Assembly: GCF_902499175.1 (NCBI RefSeq)
Contig: NZ_CABVQC010000057.1
Location: forward strand, 1-62,488
From: Burkholderia aenigmatica
GTDB lineage: Bacteria; Pseudomonadota; Gammaproteobacteria; Burkholderiales; Burkholderiaceae
DNA length: 62,488 nucleotides
Reading direction: 5' to 3'
Below the pieces are notes generated by a model that saw only the letters and a list, made by a program, of their open reading frames with translations, did not search any database and was not told where the DNA came from. The translations under genes were made by a program, and so were the position numbers. Shown here piece by piece: positions 18,551 through 25,752 of the stretch (positions are counted from its first letter, which is position 1; every line of letters starts with the position of its first letter).

Positions 18551-19045
18551 ATGCTGACGGCTTTCGACTACGCTGTATTGGCGGTGATCGTGTTGTCGGC
18601 GCTGCGCGGTGCGTGGCGCGGCTTCGTGTCCGAGATTTTCGGGCTGATCGGCTGGATCGCGGCGATCGTGATCGCGGGCCGCTACGTCGGACTGGTCGTG
18701 CCGTATATTCCGGCGAACTGGCCGGGCGGCGCGCTGACGCAGTGGGTGATCGCCTTCGCGTTGCTCGTGATCGGCGTGGTGCTGGTCGCCGGTGTCGCAA
18801 ACGCGCTGCTGTCGCGGATCGCGCAGGCGAGTGGCCTGGGCGGCGTCGACCGCTCGCTGGGCATGATGTTCGGGCTCGTCCGCGGCTGCGTGCTGGTGGT
18901 GCTGCTGGTCGCGGCGGCCGGGCTGACCGAGCTGCCCAAACAGGATTTCTGGCGCAATGCGCTATTGCGTCCTTTCGCCGAACAGGGCGTGCACGAGCTG
19001 AAGCAGCTCCTGCCCGACGGCATGGCCCAGTACGTACGCGTGTGA
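18551..19045 (+). CDS. cvpA: CvpA family membrane protein
   Basis: 164 residues with about four membrane spans, starting MLTAFDYAVLAVIVLSALRG. The conserved GWRGF-like stretch (RGAWRGFVSEIFGLIGWIAA) near the N-terminus marks the CvpA/colicin V production family. Its biochemical role is still unclear, although it is almost always next to purF. It sits six bases after dedD and 51 before purF. Confidence 0.92.
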   Translation: MLTAFDYAVLAVIVLSALRGAWRGFVSEIFGLIGWIAAIVIAGRYVGLVVPYIPANWPGGALTQWVIAFALLVIGVVLVAGVANALLSRIAQASGLGGVDRSLGMMFGLVRGCVLVVLLVAAAGLTELPKQDFWRNALLRPFAEQGVHELKQLLPDGMAQYVRV

Positions 19046-19096
19046 CGACGCGGCCGGGCAGGACGGAACCGATTTTGTCATTCTGAAGGACATGCC

Positions 19097-20629
19097 ATGT
19101 GCGGCATCGTAGGCGTTATCTCCCAATCCCCGGTCAACCAGCTGATCTATGACAGCCTGCTGCTGCTGCAGCATCGCGGTCAGGACGCGGCGGGCATTGC
19201 GACGGCGGACGGCAGCAATTTCCACATGTACAAGGCGAACGGCATGGTGCGCGACGTGTTCCGCACGCGCAACATGCGCAGCCTGCCCGGCACCTACGGC
19301 ATCGGCCAGGTGCGTTACCCGACCGCCGGCTCGGCGTCGAGCGAAGCCGAGGCGCAGCCGTTCTACGTGAATGCGCCGTTCGGGATCATCCTCGCGCACA
19401 ACGGCAACCTGACGAACTGGCAGCAACTGAAGGACGAGATGTTCCGGATCGACCGCCGGCATCTCAACACCAATTCCGACAGCGAAGTGCTGCTCAACGT
19501 ATTCGCGCACGAGCTGCAACTGTCGACCACGGGCCTCGAGCTCGATCCGGCGTCGGTGTTCAAGGCCGTCGCGGGCGTGCATCGCCGCCTGCAGGGCTCG
19601 TACGCGATCGTGTCGCTGATCGCCGGCTACGGCCTGCTCGCATTCCGCGATCCGTTCGGCATCCGCCCGCTGTGCATCGGCAAGCTCGAAACCGAGCACG
19701 GCACCGAGTGGATGGTCGCGTCGGAGTCGGTGGCGGTCGAAGGCATCGGTTTCGAATTCGTCCGCGACGTGCAGCCGGGCGAAGCGATCTTCATCGATCC
19801 GGCCGGCAACTTCCACAGCCAGCAGTGCGCGGAGCAGCCGACGCTGAACCCGTGCATGTTCGAATACGTGTACCTCGCGCGTCCGGATTCGTGCCTCGAC
19901 GGCGTGCCGGTCTACAACGTGCGCCTGCGCATGGGCGACTATCTCGCCGAGAAGATCAAGCGCGAACTGCCGAACGTGCCGATCGACGTCGTGATGCCGA
20001 TTCCCGATTCGTCGCGCCCGGCTGCAATGCAGGTCGCCGCGAAGCTTGGCGTCGAGTATCGCGAAGGCTTCTTCAAGAACCGCTACGTCGGCCGTACCTT
20101 CATCATGCCGGGGCAGGCCGTGCGCAAGAAGTCGGTGCGCCAGAAGCTCAATGCGATGAGCATCGAGTTCAAGGACAAGCACGTGCTGATCGTCGACGAT
20201 TCGATCGTGCGCGGCACGACCTCGCATGAAATCGTGCAGATGGCACGCGATGCAGGCGCGAAGTCGGTGATCTTCGCGTCGGCGGCGCCGCCCGTGAAGT
20301 TCCCGAACGTGTACGGCATCGACATGCCGACGCGCGGCGAGCTCGTTGCGCATGGCCGCACCGATGAAGACGTCGCGAAGATCATCGGCGCCGACCACCT
20401 GATCTACCAGGACGTCGACGACCTGCGCCGCGCGGTGCGCGACATCAACCCGAAGCTCGAAGGCTTCGAGGCGTCGTGCTTCGACGGCAACTACATCACC
20501 GGCGACGTGACGCCCGAGTATCTCGATGCAATCGAGCGCGCGCGCCTCACGCCGGCATCGCAGGCCGATCGCGATACGGCTGGCGATACCGAACGCTCGC
20601 AGATGAACCTGCAGCTGTCGGTCGAGTGA
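19097..20629 (+). CDS. purF: Amidophosphoribosyltransferase
   Basis: 510 residues. First committed step of purine synthesis: it transfers glutamine-derived ammonia to PRPP. The mature nucleophile is Cys2 (MCGIVGVI). The PRPP-binding loop VLIVDDSIVRGTTS begins near residue 363. No propeptide is present, so this is the E. coli-like form. The start is fixed because the Cys must follow Met. The SAM-II element for metZ begins about 40 bases after its stop. Confidence 0.97.
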   Translation: MCGIVGVISQSPVNQLIYDSLLLLQHRGQDAAGIATADGSNFHMYKANGMVRDVFRTRNMRSLPGTYGIGQVRYPTAGSASSEAEAQPFYVNAPFGIILAHNGNLTNWQQLKDEMFRIDRRHLNTNSDSEVLLNVFAHELQLSTTGLELDPASVFKAVAGVHRRLQGSYAIVSLIAGYGLLAFRDPFGIRPLCIGKLETEHGTEWMVASESVAVEGIGFEFVRDVQPGEAIFIDPAGNFHSQQCAEQPTLNPCMFEYVYLARPDSCLDGVPVYNVRLRMGDYLAEKIKRELPNVPIDVVMPIPDSSRPAAMQVAAKLGVEYREGFFKNRYVGRTFIMPGQAVRKKSVRQKLNAMSIEFKDKHVLIVDDSIVRGTTSHEIVQMARDAGAKSVIFASAAPPVKFPNVYGIDMPTRGELVAHGRTDEDVAKIIGADHLIYQDVDDLRRAVRDINPKLEGFEASCFDGNYITGDVTPEYLDAIERARLTPASQADRDTAGDTERSQMNLQLSVE

Positions 20630-20670
20630 CACCGGCGCACGCTTCTGACGAGGCGTGATAGGATGTGGCC

Positions 20671-20730
20671 TTGCGTCGATTTGATATCAGCTTGCGGACG
20701 CGGGGCGATTTCCCAAAACAGCTAAAGCGA
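20671..20730 (+). ncRNA. SAM-II riboswitch upstream of metZ
   Basis: The segment shows the SAM-II layout. P1 arm GCGTC (20673-20677) is followed at once by GATTT (20678-20682) in the loop, then TTGCG and the closing P1 arm GACGC (20697-20701). An A-rich linker leads to GCTAAAGC (20721-20728), the conserved 3' element. Part of it (AAGC) can pair back to GCTT in the P1 loop to give the pseudoknot. SAM-II binds S-adenosylmethionine and turns off methionine genes, and metZ lies 145 bases downstream. The call rests on motif matching by eye; the fit of order and spacing is good. A GGCCGGT/ACCGGCC hairpin (20732-20749) follows it. Confidence 0.8.
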
Positions 20731-20777
20731 AGGCCGGTGGCAACCGGCCCGAGTCGATCGCTGTCGTACCGCACCGA

Positions 20778-20811
20778 AGCCCGCTGATGCCGACGCATAG
20801 CGGGCTTTTTG
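20778..20811 (+). terminator. Intrinsic terminator between the SAM-II element and metZ
   Basis: Stem AGCCCGCT/AGCGGGCT with a 13-base loop, followed by TTTTG and TTTT. It is 64 bases before the metZ ATG and downstream of the riboswitch, so it can be the expression platform (transcription stops when SAM is bound). It may also simply end the purF transcript. Confidence 0.85.
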
Positions 20812-20874
20812 TTTTGGCCTGGTTTTGACTGGGTTCGCGCCACTCGCGCGGCCATCGAATACGGAAAACGGAAC

Positions 20875-22065
20875 ATGGACGACTCCCTCAACTTCGACAC
20901 GCTTGCCGTGCGCGCGGGCACGCTGCGCAGCGACTTCAACGAGCATTCGGAAGCGCTGTTCCTCACGTCGAGCTTCTGCTTCCAGAGCGCGGCCGACGCA
21001 GCCGAGCGCTTCGCGAACTCGGAAGACTACTTCACCTATTCGCGCTTCACGAACCCGACCGTCACCATGTTCCAGGAGCGTCTCGCGGCGCTCGAGGGCG
21101 GCGAGGCGTGCATCGCGACCGCGTCGGGGATGGCCGCGATCATGTCGGTCGTGATGGCCGCGCTGCAGGCGGGCGATCACCTCGTCAGCTCGCGCAGCCT
21201 GTTCGGCTCGACGCTCGGGATGTTCTCGCAGATCTTCAGCAAGTTCGGGATCACGACGACCTTCGTCGACCCGACCGACCTGAACGCATGGCAGGAAGCC
21301 GTGCGCCCGGAAACGAAGATGTTCTTCCTCGAGACGCCGTCGAACCCGCTGACCGAACTTGCCGACATCGAGGCGATCGGCAAGATCGCGAAGGCATCGA
21401 ACGCGCTGTTCGTCGTCGACAACTGTTTCTGCAGCCCGGTGCTGCAGCAGCCGCTGAAGCTCGGCGCGGATGTCGTGATGCACTCGGCCACCAAGTTCCT
21501 CGACGGCCAGGGCCGCGTGCTCGGCGGCGCGCTGGTCGGCTCGAAGGAATTCATCATGGGCAAGGTGTTTCCGTTCGTGCGCAGCGCGGGCCCGACGCTG
21601 TCGGCGTTCAACGCGTGGGTGCTGCTGAAGGGGATGGAGACGCTGTCGCTGCGCGTCGAGAAGCAATCGGCGAACGCGCTGGAGATCGCGCGCTGGCTCG
21701 ATTCGCATCCGGCCGTCGCGCGTGTGTTTCATCCGGGCCTCGAATCGCACCCGCAGCACGAACTCGCGAAGCGTCAGCAGAAGGCGGGCGGGGCGATCCT
21801 GTCGTTCGAGCTGAAGGGCGACACGCCCGAACAGCAGCGCGCGAACGCGTGGCGCGTGATCGACAACACGAAGCTGATCTCGATCACCGGCAACCTCGGC
21901 GATACGCGCACGACGATCACCCATCCGGCGACGACCACGCACGGCCGCATCACGCCGGAAGCGCGCGCGGCAGCGGGGATCAGCGAAGGGTTGATCCGCT
22001 TGTCGGTCGGCCTGGAGGATGCGGGCGACCTGCGCCGCGATCTCGCGCGCGGCCTCGAAGGCTGA
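20875..22065 (+). CDS. metZ: O-succinylhomoserine sulfhydrylase
   Basis: 396 residues of the PLP-dependent Cys/Met metabolism family. It makes homocysteine directly from O-succinylhomoserine and sulfide. The PLP lysine is Lys207 in SATKFLDGQGR. FDTLAVRAGTLRSDFNEHSEALFLTSSF at the start and LIRLSVGLEDAGDL at the end are typical of MetZ rather than MetB. The frame is open 22 codons further upstream, but the family N-terminus sets the ATG at 20875. Control by SAM through the upstream riboswitch is likely. Confidence 0.93.
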   Translation: MDDSLNFDTLAVRAGTLRSDFNEHSEALFLTSSFCFQSAADAAERFANSEDYFTYSRFTNPTVTMFQERLAALEGGEACIATASGMAAIMSVVMAALQAGDHLVSSRSLFGSTLGMFSQIFSKFGITTTFVDPTDLNAWQEAVRPETKMFFLETPSNPLTELADIEAIGKIAKASNALFVVDNCFCSPVLQQPLKLGADVVMHSATKFLDGQGRVLGGALVGSKEFIMGKVFPFVRSAGPTLSAFNAWVLLKGMETLSLRVEKQSANALEIARWLDSHPAVARVFHPGLESHPQHELAKRQQKAGGAILSFELKGDTPEQQRANAWRVIDNTKLISITGNLGDTRTTITHPATTTHGRITPEARAAAGISEGLIRLSVGLEDAGDLRRDLARGLEG

Positions 22066-22112
22066 GCGCGGCACGTCACGCCTGTCGTGACGTGATTTGA
22101 CGTGATGATGGA

Positions 22113-22150
22113 CGAAGGGCCGTTCGCTTGCGCGAACGGCCCTTCGTTTT
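22113..22150. terminator. Strong bidirectional terminator after metZ
   Basis: A perfect 15-bp stem CGAAGGGCCGTTCGC / GCGAACGGCCCTTCG with a four-base loop, then GTTTT on the plus side. It lies between the convergent metZ and bceM genes and can stop transcription from the metZ side. The minus side lacks a clear T-run. Confidence 0.85.
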
Positions 22151-22173
22151 GGTGTCGACGCCAATCGCCCGGC

Positions 22174-23145
22174 TTACCCGGCGGGATGCCCGCCCGCATG
22201 CGCGTCGTTGCGCATCGCCTCCACCATCCATCGCAGCGTTTCATCGAGCGGCGTGACAGGCAGCTCGCCCACCGCGCGCCGCAGCTTGTCGCGCGACCCG
22301 CTCAGGCTCTTCACCTCGTTGTGCCGCACGAAACGCGGATCGATCGTCACGTCGATCACGTAACCGGCGATGCGCGACAGCATCGCCAGCACTTCCTTCA
22401 GCGAATACGCGCGCTCCGAGCAGACGTTGAACGTCTCGCCGGCCGGCGCGGCTTCGACCAGCTTCAGGTACGCGGCCGTCACGTCGCGCACGTCGGAGAA
22501 ATCGCGGCTCACGTCGAGATTGCCGAGCGAGATCCGCGGTGCGTTGCGCGCGTAGTGCGCGACGAGCTTCGGCAGCAGGTACGCATCGCTCTGGCCGACA
22601 CCCGTATAGTTGAACGGCCGCGCGATCACGATCGGCAGCCGGTCGGCCCACAGCTTCGCCGCGTATTCCATCGCGAGCTTGCTGACCGCGTAGTCGTTCG
22701 CCGGGGCGGGCGCGACGGTTTCGTCGAGCACGCCCGCCGTCGAATTGCCGTAGATGTTCGCGCTGCTGGCGAGCAGCACGGCCGACGGGCGGCGGTCGAG
22801 GCCCGCAAGCGCGGCCAGCAGGTTGCGCGTGCCGACGATGTTGACCGCGTAAGTCTGCGACGGCTCGTCCTGCGCGACATGTGCGCGGGCGGCGAGATGC
22901 ACGACCGCATCGGGCCGGGCGTCGGCGGCGGCCGCGCGCATGGCCTCCGCGTCGAGCAGATCGACCGGCAGCAGCGTGCAGTGCGCGAAGGCCGGATCGT
23001 CGGGCCGCGCCATGCCAGGCGCGACCGTGCCCCAGACGTCATAGCCGGCCGCCTGCAGGCGCTCGGCCATGTAGCGGCCCGTGAAGCCCGTCAGGCCCGT
23101 GACGAACGCACGGCGCGACGGGCGTCCGGCTTCAGAACGTGTCAT
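22174..23145 (-). CDS. bceM: GDP-6-deoxy-4-keto-D-mannose reductase
   Basis: 323 residues, short-chain dehydrogenase fold (extended SDR). The Rossmann motif TGLTGFTGRYMAE is near the N-terminus and the catalytic Tyr-x-x-x-Lys is in YAVSKLAMEY. It reduces the 4-keto product of BceN to GDP-D-rhamnose. Rhamnose is a sugar of cepacian. Its start overlaps the bceN end by 14 bases, so the two steps are coupled. The gene symbol follows the described bce-II order. The alternative GDP-fucose or GDP-talose reductase cannot be fully excluded without alignment. Confidence 0.85.
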   Translation of the reverse strand: MTRSEAGRPSRRAFVTGLTGFTGRYMAERLQAAGYDVWGTVAPGMARPDDPAFAHCTLLPVDLLDAEAMRAAAADARPDAVVHLAARAHVAQDEPSQTYAVNIVGTRNLLAALAGLDRRPSAVLLASSANIYGNSTAGVLDETVAPAPANDYAVSKLAMEYAAKLWADRLPIVIARPFNYTGVGQSDAYLLPKLVAHYARNAPRISLGNLDVSRDFSDVRDVTAAYLKLVEAAPAGETFNVCSERAYSLKEVLAMLSRIAGYVIDVTIDPRFVRHNEVKSLSGSRDKLRRAVGELPVTPLDETLRWMVEAMRNDAHAGGHPAG

Positions 23146-24178
23146 GGTGTTGATTCCGCGTCAAATCCGCTTCGACCATCATCTGGCAAAGTTGTTCGAG
23201 CGTCGTCTTCGGTTCCCAGCCGAGTTTGCTTTTCGCCTTGTCGGCGCAGCCGATCAGCAGGTCGACCTCGGCAGGGCGGTAGAACTTCGGGTTCACTTCC
23301 ACGAGCACGTTGCCGTTCGACGCGTCGAGGCCACGCTCCTGCTCGCCCTTGCCGGTCCATTCGATCTGGTAGCCCGCGGCCGCGAACGCCATCCGCACGA
23401 AATCGCGCACGGTCTCGGTGCGGTTGGTCGCGAGCACGTAGGTGTCGGGTTCGTTGGCCTGCAGCATGCGCCACATGCCTTCGACGTACTCGAGCGCGAA
23501 GCCCCAGTCGCGCTTCGCGTCGAGGTTGCCGAGCTCGAGGCGGGTCGCCTTGCCGAGCTTGATCTTCGCGATGGTGTCGGTGATCTTGCGCGTGACGAAC
23601 TCGCGGCCGCGCAGCGGCGATTCGTGGTTGAACAGGATGCCGCTGCTGCCGAACAGGCCGTACGACTCGCGGTAGTTCACCGTCATCCAGTGCGCATACA
23701 GCTTCGCGACACCGTACGGGCTGCGCGGATAGAACGAGGTCGCTTCCGTCTGCGGAATCGACTGCACCTTGCCGAACATCTCGGAGGTCGACGCTTGGTA
23801 GAAGCGCGTCTTCGGGCTCACGACGCGGATCGCCTCGAGCAGGTTCAACGGGCCGATGCCGGTCACTTCGGCAGTCGTCGTCGGCTGGTCGAACGACACG
23901 CCGACGAAGCTCTGCGCGGCCAGGTTGTACAGCTCGTCCGGCTGCACGCGTTCGAGCAGGCGCAGGCTCGAGCCGGCGTCGGTCAGGTCGTGCTCGACGA
24001 GCGAGAGATTCGGGTGCGTGTCGACGCCGAGCTCGGCGATGCGCCAGAAATTCACCGAGCTGGTGCGGCGGTAGGTGCCGGTGACCTCGTAGCCCTTGTC
24101 GAGCAGCAGCTTGGTCAGGTAGGCGCCGTCCTGCCCCGAAATCCCGGTAATGATGGCCTTCTTGCGAGTTTGGCTCAT
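23132..24178 (-). CDS. bceN: GDP-D-mannose 4,6-dehydratase
   Basis: 348 residues starting MSQTRKKAIITGISGQDGAYL, the classical Gmd N-terminus with GxxGxxG (GISGQDG). TSEMFGKVQ and YPRSPYGVAKLYAHWM contain the catalytic Thr/Ser, Tyr and Lys. It makes GDP-4-keto-6-deoxy-D-mannose from GDP-mannose. The frame is open about 108 codons further, but the conserved start is clear. First enzyme of the GDP-D-rhamnose branch of bce-II. bceO lies 35 bases upstream on the same strand. Confidence 0.95.
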   Translation of the reverse strand: MSQTRKKAIITGISGQDGAYLTKLLLDKGYEVTGTYRRTSSVNFWRIAELGVDTHPNLSLVEHDLTDAGSSLRLLERVQPDELYNLAAQSFVGVSFDQPTTTAEVTGIGPLNLLEAIRVVSPKTRFYQASTSEMFGKVQSIPQTEATSFYPRSPYGVAKLYAHWMTVNYRESYGLFGSSGILFNHESPLRGREFVTRKITDTIAKIKLGKATRLELGNLDAKRDWGFALEYVEGMWRMLQANEPDTYVLATNRTETVRDFVRMAFAAAGYQIEWTGKGEQERGLDASNGNVLVEVNPKFYRPAEVDLLIGCADKAKSKLGWEPKTTLEQLCQMMVEADLTRNQHHDTF

Positions 24179-24213
24179 GACGTTGTCCTGGTAGAAACGA
24201 TGGATGATGAAAT

Positions 24214-25278
24214 TCAGGCGGCCGTGCTGGCGGCGGCCGGCAGCGCGCGGCGCGCGGGGCCGCGCGTCAGGCGCCGTTCGAAGCCGTACCAGCTCGCGGT
24301 TGCGTACGCGAGCGTGATCGCAAGCGCCAGCGCGGCCGTGACGAAGCGGTTCAGGTGCAGCGGCCACAGCGCATACAGCACGCTGAGGTGGATCAGGTAC
24401 ACGGTGTAGCTGACGGTGCCCACGTAGACGAGCATCGGGTTCGTCAGCACGCGCTGCACGATGCCGCGGCCGCGCAGGGCGATCACGACGATCGACGTGC
24501 ACAGCAGCAGCGAGATGCTGTAGAGCGCGGCATTCGACAGCGGCGTGTTCGCGGCGCGAAAGCGCGGGAACGACAGGTGCAGCCAGCCGAGGATCGCGAG
24601 CGACACGAGCGCGCCGACGATCGCGAGCGGGTAGAACGGATCCAGCGCGCGCCGGTCGCGGCGCAGCACGATCGCGAGCAGCGCGCCCGCGGCGAGCAGG
24701 TCCATCCGGAACGGCGTCAGGTAGTAGATCGGCCAGAACGAGTCAAACCATGGCGTCGCGATCGCGCGCAGCACGGGCGCGGCGACGATCAGCGCGGCGG
24801 CGACCCACAGGAGCGCGCGCTCAGAACACCACAGCACGACGAACGGCCAGAAGATATAGAACTGCTCCTCGACCGCGAGCGACCACAGCACGTTCAGGCT
24901 GTCATGGCCGATGCTGCCGAGCGACAGCCCGATATTGGTCGAGAAGAACGCGAACCACGGCCAGTGCGGCAGCCAGCTCGCGCCGAACAGGATCGTCGAC
25001 ACCACCAGCAGCAGCACGTACGGCGGCAGGATGCGGCGCACGCGGCGTGCGTAGAAGTGGCTGAAGTACGACTGCCCGCGCGCCTTGCGATCGAGCAGGA
25101 TGCCGGTGATCAGCAGGCCGCTCAGCACGAAGAACAGGTCGACGCCCATCCAGAGCGGCGCCTTCAGCGCGTGCTGCAGGAACACGGCGCCCACCGCGAT
25201 CGCGCGCAGCCCGTCGAGCTGCACGATACGGCCGTGTTGCGGCGGGGTGAGGTCTGCGGGTTGCGAGATGCCCGTCAT
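24214..25278 (-). CDS. bceO: Acyltransferase 3 family membrane protein (cepacian acetylation)
   Basis: 354 residues with about ten membrane spans. The N-terminal VQLDGLRAIAVGAVFLQHA and LFFVLSGLLITGILL are hallmarks of acyltransferase 3 (OafA/NodX type). Such enzymes O-acetylate surface sugars on the membrane, and cepacian is known to be acetylated. It is upstream of bceN with a 35-base gap, so bceO-bceN-bceM form one leftward unit. The gene symbol is taken from its position in bce-II. Acceptor sugar not known. Confidence 0.88.
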   Translation of the reverse strand: MTGISQPADLTPPQHGRIVQLDGLRAIAVGAVFLQHALKAPLWMGVDLFFVLSGLLITGILLDRKARGQSYFSHFYARRVRRILPPYVLLLVVSTILFGASWLPHWPWFAFFSTNIGLSLGSIGHDSLNVLWSLAVEEQFYIFWPFVVLWCSERALLWVAAALIVAAPVLRAIATPWFDSFWPIYYLTPFRMDLLAAGALLAIVLRRDRRALDPFYPLAIVGALVSLAILGWLHLSFPRFRAANTPLSNAALYSISLLLCTSIVVIALRGRGIVQRVLTNPMLVYVGTVSYTVYLIHLSVLYALWPLHLNRFVTAALALAITLAYATASWYGFERRLTRGPARRALPAAASTAA

Positions 25279-25752
25279 CGCGCCGCTCCTTCGCGACGCG
25301 CGGCGTGAGCCGGGGCGTGTCGCACATCCGATGCGTAAACGTGAACGTAATGCATGCCATTAAATGAAATATCGAATCGAAATCGATTCTAGGGAAAAGA
25401 AATCGGTAAAAAAACGCGTGTCATTTATCTGATGGAAAACATTCAAATGCCGATTATTCCGGTCGCGGAATGAAAGGTTGCCGCCCGGACAGCCCCGACA
25501 GGCGGCGCGAGGCGGCATTTTCTACAGACTGGAAAGCGAAAGGCGGTCGTTATTGCCGCTTTTGAGCGTCTTTTCGACCCTGTTCCGGCTCGATATTTCA
25601 GGCGGAAACATCCCCAAATATTTCCAAATTTCTTGTGATTATTTTTGCTTGTAACCTGCATCGCGACGTTTGAAACCCATTTAGCGACAGGACGGTCGGG
25701 CGGCCATGCGCCGTGGTCCCGGTCGCTTACGCATCGAGTCTGGAGAAGCGCA
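25279..25752. promoter_or_regulatory. 474-bp divergent promoter region of bceO and bceP
   Basis: An AT-rich non-coding stretch between two diverging units. A perfect inverted repeat GAATCGA-AA-TCGATTC lies at 25374-25389, a candidate operator next to bceO. The right half (25600-25680) is A/T-rich (for example CCCAAATATTTCCAAATTTC), fitting the bceP promoter. No exact sigma-70 pair was assigned. Confidence 0.5.

Noticed and set aside
20732..20749. SAM-I-like core (GGTGGCAACCGGCC)
   Set aside because: It is a plain hairpin without the other SAM-I helices or kink-turn; the better match is the SAM-II element just upstream.
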